A stretch of DNA of 64,000 bases from Pleurocapsa sp. FMAR1. Lineage in GTDB: Bacteria; Cyanobacteriota; Cyanobacteriia; Cyanobacteriales; Xenococcaceae. Numbering within the stretch: the stretch's first letter is position 1; every line of letters starts with the position of its first letter. Below are positions 18,740 through 27,460 of this stretch, piece after piece. Below the pieces are notes generated by a model. The model did not search any database. It was not told where the DNA came from and worked only from the letters and a program-made list of their open reading frames with translations. Location: NCBI RefSeq assembly GCF_963665995.1, contig NZ_OY762512.1:1674001-1738000 (forward strand), read 5' to 3'. The translations under genes were made by a program, and so were the position numbers.

Positions 18740-18909
18740 TCAAGCAAACTCAACTAAAGACTTAGTACATTTAGACGTATTTTATGTCAGTGAATCTACT
18801 TAATAACGCTGTTCAATTGGATAAAGTAGAGCTTAGGTAAAATTTTTATTTCTGCACAAAGTATAATGTGTAAAAGTATAATTTATCTGTAGGACAATGC
18901 TTCTAGCTG

Positions 18910-19749
18910 ATGAATAATTTATCTCAACTTCGAGACAAGATAAAAAATAAAAGCAAAAAAGCTGCCCTAAAAGCCACAAACTTAATTCAAAATAGCTTTG
19001 GTCTTTCAGGAGGAAACATGACTCAGCACGATCGCGTAGTATTCGATCTTAAGGGTTATATTGTTATACCCGCCGTATTAAACAAGGATGAAGTCAAGGT
19101 AATCAAAGATTTGGTACTGCGCCAAAAGAATGATCCAGAGTCGTTACCACCCCACGAGCGTTATTTACCAGGAGGAGCTTTTGCTAAACTAATTGACCAT
19201 CCTGCGGTGATGAATGTGTTGCTAGATGTAATCGATCCAGATGTCAATAAGATCCGTTTGGAAAACGCTTTTTTGAGCTACCGAGAAAAAGGAGAAGGAG
19301 AGTGGAATCCTCATGCAGGTGGCCCAACTACCAACCCTAACTATGCCTATAATTTTCAGGATGGCAGAATTTATGCGGGTATGACGCGGGTAGTCTGGGA
19401 ATTAAATGAGGTTTTAGAAGATAAAGGCGGGACTTGTTTTATCCCAGGAAGCCACAAAGCAAACTATAATATTCGCACTAATCCTGTTACCACTATAGAT
19501 GCTAGAGATTCAGGACTGTGGGAAAGCTATAGCTGTCCTCCTGGCTCATTGATAATTTTCTCAGAAGCAGTCAGACACTCAGGTGATATTTGGCAAAATC
19601 CTCACAACCCTCGTGCAGCAATTTTCTGTGCTTATAACCACATCAATGTTCGCCATCATAAGCCAACTATTCCCCCAGAAGTTATTGCCAATTTAGATCC
19701 TAAACATCAGCGTTTTTTCAGGGAAGTCTATCATCCTTTGTTTGATTAA
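18910..19749 (+). CDS. phytanoyl-CoA dioxygenase (PhyH)-like protein
   Basis: 279 residues. The double-stranded beta-helix region matches PhyH-type 2-oxoglutarate/Fe(II) oxygenases: LKGYIVIPAVLNKDEV near residue 48, GGTCFIPGSHKANY near 180, and SEAVRHSGDIW near 218 with the distal His and a following Arg (NPRAAIF). The expected first metal motif HxD/E is HAG in NPHAGGPTT, so the acidic ligand is not at the usual place. The first 38 residues are basic and helical. The function could be a modified hydroxylase or halogenase-like enzyme; unknown. Confidence 0.78.
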   Translation: MNNLSQLRDKIKNKSKKAALKATNLIQNSFGLSGGNMTQHDRVVFDLKGYIVIPAVLNKDEVKVIKDLVLRQKNDPESLPPHERYLPGGAFAKLIDHPAVMNVLLDVIDPDVNKIRLENAFLSYREKGEGEWNPHAGGPTTNPNYAYNFQDGRIYAGMTRVVWELNEVLEDKGGTCFIPGSHKANYNIRTNPVTTIDARDSGLWESYSCPPGSLIIFSEAVRHSGDIWQNPHNPRAAIFCAYNHINVRHHKPTIPPEVIANLDPKHQRFFREVYHPLFD

Positions 19750-19836
19750 TTGTTTTGATTTAGTTTTTTTTAGAGTCAAGAATATCTACAATTAAACTAG
19801 CCTTGGCTGTTAATCACACAATTACTTTCTCACGTT

Positions 19837-20655
19837 ATGCGCGATCGCTACATAGTAAATAGCAAACCGACTATAATCAGGCAAATAATAACCCTGGTGT
19901 CTATCTTGGCAGCTTTCGGCACGAATATTGTAGCCAACATCAATCCACCCAAGGGTTTAACTATTGGTCAAATTTCCAACAAGTTTTTTGACGATATTTT
20001 GATTACTCCTGCCAATTATGCTTTTGCTATCTGGGGCATAATTTATTTTGGTTTAATTAGTTTTGCTGTGTACCAAGCTCTCCCTAGACAAAGAAGCAAT
20101 TTGTTGTTACAGCAAATTGGCTACAAGCTAGCAATTTCTTCCTTGGCTCAAATTGCCTGGGTATTTTGCTTTCTATATCGGCAATATAGCGCTTCTTTCT
20201 TGGCAATGTTAGGCATATTGCTGCCTCTGATGGCTGCTTATTGGTGTTTACCTTTTAAATCTACTACTAATCGTCATCACCGCATAAACAAACAGGATAA
20301 ATGGTTAATTCGTATTCCTATTAGTATCTATTTATCTTGGATTAGCGTGGCAACAATAGTTAATGGAGCAACTGTTTTAAAATCTTGGCAGTGGGGTGGC
20401 TGGGGCATAAGCGCAGAGATCTGGACAATTATTATGCTGCTGCTGGCTGCTTTTATTACTCATTTAATTAGTATCCCCCGACTCGATTTCCCTTATGCTG
20501 GGGTGTTTGTTTGGGCATTAATTGCGATCGCCGTTAAAAATGCCGATAAACTTATTATCTCAGGTACAGCGATCGGCTTAAGTCTGGCTTTGACTACTTT
20601 GATTTTATCTTTTAGTTTTTATGCTCCAAGCTATCGAAATATAGAGAATAGTTGA
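19837..20655 (+). CDS. TspO-like tryptophan-rich membrane protein
   Basis: 272 residues with about seven hydrophobic segments. The region TPANYAFAIWGIIYFGL and SWISVATIVNGATVL fits the tryptophan-rich sensory protein (TspO/MBR) group in its longer form, also found in plants and fungi. TspO proteins bind tetrapyrroles; whether this long form does is unknown. The lipase gene follows 14 bp later, so the two are probably in one transcript. Confidence 0.8.
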   Translation: MRDRYIVNSKPTIIRQIITLVSILAAFGTNIVANINPPKGLTIGQISNKFFDDILITPANYAFAIWGIIYFGLISFAVYQALPRQRSNLLLQQIGYKLAISSLAQIAWVFCFLYRQYSASFLAMLGILLPLMAAYWCLPFKSTTNRHHRINKQDKWLIRIPISIYLSWISVATIVNGATVLKSWQWGGWGISAEIWTIIMLLLAAFITHLISIPRLDFPYAGVFVWALIAIAVKNADKLIISGTAIGLSLALTTLILSFSFYAPSYRNIENS

Positions 20656-20669
20656 TCATTAATATGTAA

Positions 20670-21458
20670 ATGAATAATTTAAGCAAACCGATGCTCAAAA
20701 GTAAGATTATTGGTTTAGTGATTATCGTTTTAACTTTAGGAATACTATTCAAATTTTTGTTGCTAAAAGGTACGACCAAAAAGTTATTAGCAAAATGTAA
20801 TTCCCAGCAAGTATGTAAAAATCAGTCTGTCGTAGTTTTGCATGGTTTGGTTCGTTCTTCTGCATCAATGAATAAGGTTAGTCAGGCTTTGAATGAGTCA
20901 GGTTACACTGTCTGCAATATTCAGTATCCTTCTAGAAAACACAGTATATCTGAATTAGCTACTGATTTTGTCTATCCAGAAATTCAACAGTGTTTAGATA
21001 ATTTGGAGCAACCGATTGATTTTGTGACCCATTCTTTAGGAGGAATAATTGTTAGGCAATTAGCTCAATCAACTGACATTAAAATAAATCGTGTAGTAAT
21101 GCTTAGTCCGCCTAATCACGGTAGCGAATTAGTAGATAAGCTAAAAATACTGCCGTTGTTTGGGTTAATTAATGGTCAGGCTGGTTTGTCTTTAGGTACT
21201 GAAGCTAATTCTATTCCTAATACCTTGGCAGAGGTGACTTTTGAAACAGGCATCATTGTAGGCAATAAAAGCTACAATCCAGTTTATTCCTATTTAATAC
21301 CTGGGGCTGATGATGGCAAAGTGGCGGTATCTAGTGCAAAAGTTGCCAGGATGAAAGACTTTCTGGTTGTCCCCCATAGTCATAGTTTTATGATGAATAG
21401 TGATGCTGTTATTAAGCAGACGCTCGGCTTTCTAGAAAATGGTAATTTTGCTCGATGA
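20670..21458 (+). CDS. lipase-like alpha/beta hydrolase
   Basis: 262 residues with an N-terminal membrane anchor (IIGLVIIVLTLGILFKFLLL) and an alpha/beta hydrolase domain: VVVLHGLVRSSASM, nucleophile elbow THSLGG near residue 122, and the final VVPHSHSFMM with the likely catalytic His. This matches the esterase/lipase group related to DUF676 and PGAP1. Two Cys pairs near residues 48-55 may form a disulfide outside the membrane. The 3' end overlaps the DUF421 gene on the other strand by 79 bp. Confidence 0.82.
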   Translation: MNNLSKPMLKSKIIGLVIIVLTLGILFKFLLLKGTTKKLLAKCNSQQVCKNQSVVVLHGLVRSSASMNKVSQALNESGYTVCNIQYPSRKHSISELATDFVYPEIQQCLDNLEQPIDFVTHSLGGIIVRQLAQSTDIKINRVVMLSPPNHGSELVDKLKILPLFGLINGQAGLSLGTEANSIPNTLAEVTFETGIIVGNKSYNPVYSYLIPGADDGKVAVSSAKVARMKDFLVVPHSHSFMMNSDAVIKQTLGFLENGNFAR

Positions 21459-22030
21459 GTAAGTGTAGATTTAGTTTCAAAATTGGCTAGTAATAAATAA
21501 TTACTAGCCAATTTTGCCCTCAAACTAAAGCTTATTTCGCCATTTCTTTCCAGACAAGCTTTTTCAACACGTTCAAGTTTATCTATTTGACATTGAACAC
21601 GTAAAGTAGATTCCAAATCTTTTTTAGTTATGTGACTAGTTTGCATAGCTTTGGGGCATAGTTGACCATCTTTAATCAATATTCGCGATCGCCCTTTTAT
21701 TTTACTTTCCAGTCTACTAAAATGAAAGGCTACCGCCGCGAAAAACCAGTGCATTACCACTAAAATAAAGGCAGCAAAAATCGACTCAAAAAAAGCAGAA
21801 GTTCCGTTAATTGCGCGACTAAGAGTAGAACCAAAAATAATACTAAGAATTACATCAAGAGCAGCATATTTGCCAATAAAACGGCGATCGCCAACCATTC
21901 TAACCATGACCAATGCAGCTACATAAATAACTGCTGCTCTTAGTCCCATTTGCCATATATTTAGATATTCTAGCTGTTTGATATCTAATCCCAAAGCTAA
22001 GTTGATTGTCTCTCTTATTGAAGCAATCAT
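21380..22030 (-). CDS. DUF421 (YetF-like) membrane protein with extended C-terminus
   Basis: 216 residues. Three hydrophobic segments in the first 90 residues and the soluble part (RSRILIKDGQLCPKAM, then ITKKDLESTLR and VEKACLERNGEIS) match DUF421. Family members normally end a few residues after the RNGEIS strand; this frame continues about 45 residues into the 3' end of the lipase gene. The original stop was probably lost or shifted. Function is unknown in cyanobacteria; the Bacillus relative YetF affects spore or envelope properties. Confidence 0.82.
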   Translation of the reverse strand: MIASIRETINLALGLDIKQLEYLNIWQMGLRAAVIYVAALVMVRMVGDRRFIGKYAALDVILSIIFGSTLSRAINGTSAFFESIFAAFILVVMHWFFAAVAFHFSRLESKIKGRSRILIKDGQLCPKAMQTSHITKKDLESTLRVQCQIDKLERVEKACLERNGEISFSLRAKLASNYLLLANFETKSTLTHRAKLPFSRKPSVCLITASLFIIKL

Positions 22031-22194
22031 GAAGCAACCTATTATTTGGATTTATCTAAATTGTTTATTTCTAGCTTTGGTTTGAGTATATAGCTGATGA
22101 TTGTTTTATTTTTATATCGCCAGATAGACAAATATTTCCCTAAGCTTATTTTCATCTCAAGATTTTTGGTTCATCGAGATTAATCTCACTGACC

Positions 22195-22500
22195 TCTTTC
22201 GAGACCCCCTAAAGGGTTCAACAGTTCCTTTAAGCGGGGTTCCCCCGCCAACGGACTCAGATGCGGACGAAGCCGTCCTTTCTCACCGCGTCGCCGACAG
22301 AGCGGGTGGAAACGCTTCCGTCCAGGAAGCTTGTCTTGAGACAGTTGTTCATGGGACAAAGGCGCACTTCCGCATGTGACCCCCGCCCTCGACAGTTCCT
22401 TCAACGCGGGGAACCCGCGCAACGGACTCACCTGCGGACGAAGCGTCCTTGGTCGCAAGACCACACTGTCTCGCTGTTCCACACCCGAAGTTCAAGGGAA
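22195..22500. repeat. GC-rich palindromic repeat cluster, non-coding
   Basis: A GC-rich block in an otherwise AT-rich 700-bp gap. It holds two similar units of about 60 bp (about 22219-22280 and 22389-22450): each goes CGACAGTTCCTT or CAACAGTTCCTT, then a GC hairpin, then CAACGGACTCA, then TGCGGACGAAG and CGTCC. Hairpins include GGGGTTCCCC, GCGGGGAACCCGC and CTTCCGTCCAGGAAG. It is edged by GACCTC heptamers. A related unit occurs at 50090-50240. Overlapping open frames on both strands are by-products of the GC content. Confidence 0.8.
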
Positions 22501-22736
22501 TGCTCGAATTGACCTCTGACCTCTACTAAATCTATTATTACCTTCGAGAATTGGTATTAAATATCCGTAGCAAACATTTAAGCATTTCAAATAACTTTCT
22601 CCTCTTACTCAAAGTCTTTAAGCAATGTTTGTCAGAAATACGGACGATTTTTGTTAAATTAGACTTTAATATTAATTGTAAGAAGTCTCACTGACCTTAC
22701 CTTTAATATTTTTATTTCTAACCCAATCGTCTTCTA

Positions 22737-23225
22737 ATGACTTTTGATCGTTTTACGCCCAATCCACACTTCGATTTAAGTAGTTTCTTGTCAACTAAGA
22801 AAAAAGCTCTAGGAACAATTCTTCAAGAAGCGGATCTCGTATCTGCTTATCAAATTCAATCTGCATTGCAAGAGCAAGTCGCTCATCCCAATTTAAGAAT
22901 TGGCGAAATACTGGTACAACGAGATTTGATTAAACCTGAAACTGCGGATTTCTTTGTCCAGGATTGGTCAAACGTGGTGATGCAACCAAATAAAAACGCT
23001 TTGGGTTATTATTTGCGACAGGCAGCAATTCTTAATAGTGGGCAAATTGAGGTAATCCTGGCAGTGCAAAGAGATTCAGGAATTCGTTTTGGTACAATTG
23101 CTGTGTTTCAAGGATTTTTAAAATCAACTACCTTAGACTTTTTCTTAACTAATTTATTTCCTGAAGAACTGCACGTATCTCCCTTTATTAATATGAATTC
23201 TCGCAGAAAGCCATTGTCAGATTAA
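22737..23225 (+). CDS. conserved protein with two MshEN-like repeats, unknown function
   Basis: 162 residues. Two related modules are visible, each with LGxxLxxAxxxxxxQIxxxLxxQ followed by RxGxIxVxxxxxxxxTxDFF: residues about 27-80 (LGTILQEADLVSAYQIQSAL) and 94-145 (LGYYLRQAAILNSGQIEVIL). This resembles the N-terminal domain of type IV pilus/GspE ATPases, which can bind c-di-GMP, but no ATPase domain is present. The stop overlaps the rnc 3' end by 9 bp. Confidence 0.65.
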   Translation: MTFDRFTPNPHFDLSSFLSTKKKALGTILQEADLVSAYQIQSALQEQVAHPNLRIGEILVQRDLIKPETADFFVQDWSNVVMQPNKNALGYYLRQAAILNSGQIEVILAVQRDSGIRFGTIAVFQGFLKSTTLDFFLTNLFPEELHVSPFINMNSRRKPLSD

Positions 23226-23936
23226 ATCTGAATTTACTTTGGCAAACGCCACTTCTGCTGCTTTTTTTTCAGCTTCTTGTTTGCGATGACCAACTCCTAC
23301 ACCAAAAACCCGATCTAAAACTAATACCTGCGCTGTAAATTGTTTAGCATGATCTGGGCCTGATTCTGCAATAATTTGATAGATTGGTTTTGCCTGATAA
23401 TGAGCTAATGTCCACTGTTGAAAACGATTTTTGCTGTCGATAAACGTCTCTTGAGGTTGGATCACATTGCCTGATGTATTTAAGTCTGAGGTTGATGAAT
23501 CATTGACTAGCTTTTCTACCAGCGGTTTAAAAATCTTGATAATATATAGACGGACTGGTTCAATTCCTGCATCCAGAAAATAGGCACCCAAAGTAGCCTC
23601 GAAGGTATCGTTGAGCAAAGAAGGATTGTTTCTGCCACCGCCTTTGGCTGCACCTTTGCCTAAAAGCATTAGTTCCCCAAGACCAAATTCTGCACCTAGC
23701 TGACCTAGCTGTTTTTCGTCTACCAGGCGCGATCGCAAGTGAGTTAATTGAGCTTCATTGATGCCAGGATACATCGTATAGAGCATTTGGGCAATAACAA
23801 AACCTAGAACAGCATCTCCCAAAAATTCTAGGCGTTCGTTATCTTCTTGTAATGAATGTTCATTTGTATAAGAGCGATGGGTTAATGCTAAATTAAACAG
23901 TGCAGGATTTTTAAATTGCGGTAGTTTTTCCTTCAT
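23217..23936 (-). CDS. rnc: ribonuclease III
   Basis: 239 residues, the usual size. The catalytic RNase III signature NERLEFLGDAVL is at about residues 33-44 with the second acidic cluster NDTFEATLGAYFLD near residue 109. The C-terminal dsRNA-binding domain is present (KPIYQIIAESGPDHAKQFTAQV, GVGHRKQEAEKKAAEVAF). It cleaves double-stranded RNA in rRNA maturation and mRNA decay. It converges on the preceding gene with a 9-bp overlap. Confidence 0.95.
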   Translation of the reverse strand: MKEKLPQFKNPALFNLALTHRSYTNEHSLQEDNERLEFLGDAVLGFVIAQMLYTMYPGINEAQLTHLRSRLVDEKQLGQLGAEFGLGELMLLGKGAAKGGGRNNPSLLNDTFEATLGAYFLDAGIEPVRLYIIKIFKPLVEKLVNDSSTSDLNTSGNVIQPQETFIDSKNRFQQWTLAHYQAKPIYQIIAESGPDHAKQFTAQVLVLDRVFGVGVGHRKQEAEKKAAEVAFAKVNSDLI

Positions 23937-24020
23937 TTTTTAGCCAGTTTTACTTTTATAGCAGTTTCAGGTAAGTTTAAAATAAAGGTTAAGACCATAA
24001 GCAATTATCTCGTACAGAGA

Positions 24021-24086
24021 GGTCAGACCCCGCGTCGGCGTAAGACGCAAAGAAAGGCGCATAGTTCGCCGCATCTAATGCTGACC
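24021..24086. repeat. 66-bp palindromic repeat element
   Basis: Bounded by GGTCAG and CTGACC, with inner hairpins GCGTCggcgtaaGACGC and GGCGcatagttCGCC. GC-rich against an AT-rich surround. The core GACCCCGCGTCG is shared with the insertion inside the Uma2 gene near 30540. No open frame. Confidence 0.65.
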
Positions 24087-24237
24087 TAGCAAAGAGATTA
24101 AGAAATGCCTAATCTAGGAATTCGATTACTACAACTATGATTAAATTACGATTCTAACAATTTAAAGCGATCGCATCTGCTTTGGCTTTAGTTTTAGCAG
24201 CAACAATTAAATCAGTCAGCCATTATTAGTTAATCTT

Positions 24238-24405
24238 ATGTTACTCGTAGTTATTCTCGGCGTACTTTTGATCGCCAACTGGTTTATAACTGAGATTTTA
24301 GTGCTTTTTCCTATTAATCTGATATTCCGCTTTGCTTCTTTTGGCTGGTGGGGACTAGCTTTATTAACTGTATTATTCTTTGTTTGGTGTATCGGTGAAG
24401 ATTAG
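24238..24405 (+). CDS. small two-helix membrane protein, unknown function
   Basis: 55 residues from ATG 24238 to TAG 24403. Almost entirely hydrophobic with two probable membrane helices (LLVVILGVLLIANWFITEIL and LALLTVLFFVWCI), separated by an Arg-containing turn FRFASFGWWG. The composition and clean start-stop framing suggest a real short gene, though I do not recognise the family. It stands alone between rnc and the DUF2470 gene. Confidence 0.5.
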   Translation: MLLVVILGVLLIANWFITEILVLFPINLIFRFASFGWWGLALLTVLFFVWCIGED

Positions 24406-24576
24406 CTTAGGCTTGTCTAATTAACGGGGTAATTAATTGAATTTATAATAGACCAAACCATAGCGATCGCCGATATCGGTAATCACAAAGCAAGAATCAT
24501 AATTTATAATCAACTTCTTCAATAAGATGTAGATAATAATAAAAGCAAACTTCAATTTTATTACTAAAAAATCATC

Positions 24577-24864
24577 ATGTCTGAATCTATTACTCCCTCT
24601 ATTAGCGATCGCATTTGCAAACACATGAATAAAGATCACTCTGACGCAATCGCTTTATATGCAAAAGCCTTTGGCAATAAGCCCCAGACAGAAATTGCCA
24701 CTCTAGAGTCCATCGATCCTCAAGGGATGAATATCTCGGCTCAAATTGCAGGGGAAACCGTTCCCGTAAGAGTTGAATTTGACCATACTCTCAAGAATGC
24801 TGAGGATGCTCATCATACATTGGTAGCCATGATTAAACAGGCGCGGACGACAGCTTCAAATTAG
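24577..24864 (+). CDS. DUF2470 domain protein
   Basis: 95 residues covering one DUF2470 domain: ISDRICKHMNKDHSDAIALYAKAFG, then IDPQGMNI and VRVEFDHTLKNAEDAHHTLV. The domain also forms the C-terminus of heme-binding HugZ-type and related pyridoxamine-oxidase-like proteins; the HMNKDHSDA stretch carries the conserved histidines. Stand-alone versions are common in cyanobacteria and plants, with a possible role in tetrapyrrole handling. It is 47 bp upstream of the dgcA-like gene. Confidence 0.9.
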   Translation: MSESITPSISDRICKHMNKDHSDAIALYAKAFGNKPQTEIATLESIDPQGMNISAQIAGETVPVRVEFDHTLKNAEDAHHTLVAMIKQARTTASN

Positions 24865-24911
24865 GCGTTGTTATTAGGAAACAGCCCTATTTTAGCCCAT
24901 GCCATAAAGTA

Positions 24912-25961
24912 ATGAAATTAATAGTTCAAACTTTTACCGTTCACAAAAAATTTGCCTTGCAGATTAGTCGGGGGACAACGGCGCAGAGTACAAATATTTG
25001 GTTGCGTATTCAACAAGACAATATTGAAGGATGGGGAGAAGCGTCACCGTTTTCTATTGATAATCGACCTCAAAATACTTCTGCCCTTATGTCGCAATTA
25101 GAGCAGCTTATTCCATTATTAGAAACTTTTCATCCTCTACAAAGACAAGAAATCAGAGAAAAACTAGATAAATTAAAGGTTCTTTCTGGGATTCAAGCAG
25201 CCGTAGATATGGCTCTTTATGACTGGTTGGGCAAAAAAGCTGGTTTACCTCTGTGGCAAATTTGGGGTTTAAATTGCGATCGCATTGTACCTATATCTGT
25301 AACTATTGGCATCAGCACCCCAGAAGCAGCAGTTACCAGGCTCAAAGACTGGCAAAGTACTTTGGAAGTTAAAATGATCAAGCTTAAGCTAGGAAATCCC
25401 CAAGGAATAGAGGCAGATAAAGCTATGTTAACCGCAATTCGCCAAGTAGCACCCAAAACTAGACTGATGGTTGATGCTAATGGTGGCTGGAGTTTTGATG
25501 ATGCGGTTAAAATGTCTCACTGGTTGGCACAGCAGAGAGTGGAATATATTGAACAGCCTTTGCCTGTAGCAGATGATCATCAGCTAGCAGCGTTGTCAGA
25601 TAGCTCTCCCTTACCGATATTTGTCGATGAAAGTTGTTTTACCAGTGCAGACATTCTACGACTGGCAAACTCGGTGGCAGGAATTAATCTTAAAATTATG
25701 AAGACTGGAGGATTAACCGAAGCGATGCAGGCAATTCAAATTGCCAAAGCCTGTAATTTAAAAGTTATGTTTGGCTGCTATTCAGATAGTAGCTTGGCTA
25801 ATACAGCTATGGCGCATCTTGCTCCTTGGGCAGATTATTTAGACTTAGATAGTCATCTAAACTTAATAGATGACCCCTTCGAGGGAGCAACTATAAAATC
25901 AGGATGTTTGTTACCCAACGCTCAACCAGGATTAGGAGTAAGGTACAGTGCTGACAGCTAA
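24912..25961 (+). CDS. dgcA: enolase-superfamily amino-acid racemase/epimerase (DgcA-like or dipeptide epimerase)
   Basis: 349 residues of the muconate-lactonizing subgroup. Catalytic KxK is seen as MIKLKLG near residue 154, metal ligands as LMVDANGGW (Asp near 191), YIEQPL (Glu near 218) and FVDESC (Asp near 243), and the second base as LKIMKTGG near 264. This signature fits L-Ala-D/L-Glu epimerases and the N-acetyl-D-glutamate racemase DgcA. The overlap by 14 bp with a DUF1611 gene, the known partner of DgcA, favours the D-glutamate route. The assignment between the two is inferred from context. Confidence 0.8.
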   Translation: MKLIVQTFTVHKKFALQISRGTTAQSTNIWLRIQQDNIEGWGEASPFSIDNRPQNTSALMSQLEQLIPLLETFHPLQRQEIREKLDKLKVLSGIQAAVDMALYDWLGKKAGLPLWQIWGLNCDRIVPISVTIGISTPEAAVTRLKDWQSTLEVKMIKLKLGNPQGIEADKAMLTAIRQVAPKTRLMVDANGGWSFDDAVKMSHWLAQQRVEYIEQPLPVADDHQLAALSDSSPLPIFVDESCFTSADILRLANSVAGINLKIMKTGGLTEAMQAIQIAKACNLKVMFGCYSDSSLANTAMAHLAPWADYLDLDSHLNLIDDPFEGATIKSGCLLPNAQPGLGVRYSADS

Positions 25962-26976
25962 AAACCGCGTAGCAATTTTGTTAGAAGGGGGAATTAAAGG
26001 CGATCATGGTAAAACTGGATTAGCTTTTCTGCGCTATAGCAATACACAAATGGTTGCAGCAATCGATCGCGCCTGTGCGGGACAATCCTTAGCTGAGTTA
26101 ACAAAAATTGAACATGATATTCCTATCGTCGCTGATGTCCAAGCAGCGTTGGCTTATAAACCCGATGCTCTACTAATTGGCATTGCTCCTTCAGGTGGTC
26201 AACTACCTGGGGAGCTTCAGCAAGAGGTAGAAATTGCTATCAAAGAGGGTTTATCAATTATCAATGGTTTGCATACTCTACTTGCGCCTCAGTTTCCTGA
26301 TTTGATTCCAGGACAATGGATTTGGGATATTCGCCAAGAGCCTTTAGGGTTAACTATTGGTCAAGGTAAAGCAAAATCCCTTGCTGCTCAAAGAATCCTA
26401 ACCGTTGGTACAGATATGGCAATCGGTAAGATGTCGACGAGTTTGGAAATATATCGCGCAGCCTTGAGGCAGGGAATTAAAGCCCAGTTTGTTGCCACAG
26501 GACAAGCAGGAATTGCGATCGCCGGTCAGGGAATTGCTCTAGATGCGGTGCGGGTAGACTTTGCTGCGGGGGCGGTTGAAAAAACCGTGATCGAATTAGG
26601 CAAAGACCAAGACCTAGTAATTATTGAAGGTCAGGGTTCGCTTTTACATCCAGGCTCGACAGCAACCTTACCCCTAATTCGTGGTAGCCAGCCTACGGGC
26701 TTAATTTTAGTCCATCGTGCGGGAGCAAAACATATCCGCGATTTACCTGATATTATGATTCCTCCTTTGCCAGAGGTAATTAAACTCTACGAAACCGTAG
26801 CCAGTGCAGGAGGAACGTTTGGTGATGTGAAAGTAAAAGCGATCGCGCTTAACACTTTTGACATGGATACTATCACAGCCCAAGAAGCAATCAAATTTAC
26901 TTCAAAATTAACAGGATTACCCTGTAGTGATGCTGTTCGTTTTGGAGGAGAAACTTTGTTATCAGTAATCAGTTAG
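25948..26976 (+). CDS. dgcN: DUF1611 P-loop protein, DgcN-like N-acetyltransferase
   Basis: 342 residues, GTG start inside the 3' end of dgcA. A Walker-like loop is visible in ILTVGTDMAIGKMSTSLEI near residue 150, and VIIEGQGSLLHPGS near 228 is characteristic of DUF1611. Members called DgcN acetylate D-glutamate so that DgcA can racemise N-acetyl-D-Glu to the L form. I infer the same pathway here, which could recycle D-Glu from peptidoglycan. No deacetylase gene is next to it. Confidence 0.8.
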   Translation: MLTAKNRVAILLEGGIKGDHGKTGLAFLRYSNTQMVAAIDRACAGQSLAELTKIEHDIPIVADVQAALAYKPDALLIGIAPSGGQLPGELQQEVEIAIKEGLSIINGLHTLLAPQFPDLIPGQWIWDIRQEPLGLTIGQGKAKSLAAQRILTVGTDMAIGKMSTSLEIYRAALRQGIKAQFVATGQAGIAIAGQGIALDAVRVDFAAGAVEKTVIELGKDQDLVIIEGQGSLLHPGSTATLPLIRGSQPTGLILVHRAGAKHIRDLPDIMIPPLPEVIKLYETVASAGGTFGDVKVKAIALNTFDMDTITAQEAIKFTSKLTGLPCSDAVRFGGETLLSVIS

Positions 26977-27049
26977 GGAATTAATCTGCCCGTACATTAG
27001 CAATCAAATTGTTTTTTCTGAACTGTTTGTGTTATTGTTACTAAAGCGA

Positions 27050-27123
<74 letters not shown>

Positions 27124-27126
27124 TTC

Positions 27127-27140
27127 CACGCTAAAGCGTG
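27127..27140 (+). terminator. hairpin after tRNA-fMet
   Basis: CACGC-TAAA-GCGTG begins 4 bases past the tRNA and is followed by a T-rich stretch; it probably ends the tRNA transcript, although the T run is interrupted. Confidence 0.5.
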
Positions 27141-27460
27141 TTGTCTATACTTTTCACTTTAGACCTTTGGGTTTTGATCCTCGTTATTGGCTCAAAGGAA
27201 ACAATTAAAAAGCACCGATTTTTTTCAAATCAGTAATTAATTGAATACTGGCATTATTAAGCAGCACATTCTTTTCTAGATGGTTCGATTCTGGCTACAA
27301 AAGCTACAGGATCGGGTAAGCTGTCTCAACTCAAACTCAAGCTATTTTATCTGCATCAGTAAATTATTGACTAAATGGATAAATAAAACAAAGCTAATTC
27401 ACATCAAGTATGAGGTATCCTAGCATAGAGAATAAGCCAACCAAACTATGAACAAAAGCG
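27141..27460. other. intergenic region before serS
   Basis: About 320 bp of AT-rich DNA with no open frame or repeat that I can support. It should hold the serS promoter. A T-box leader is not expected in cyanobacteria, and I see none of its core motifs. Confidence 0.4.

Noticed and set aside
22186-22512. Open frames on both strands (98 and 83 codons) with Arg/Pro/Leu-rich products
   Set aside because: They are translations of the GC-rich palindromic repeats; the internal repeat structure is at DNA level and both strands are open.
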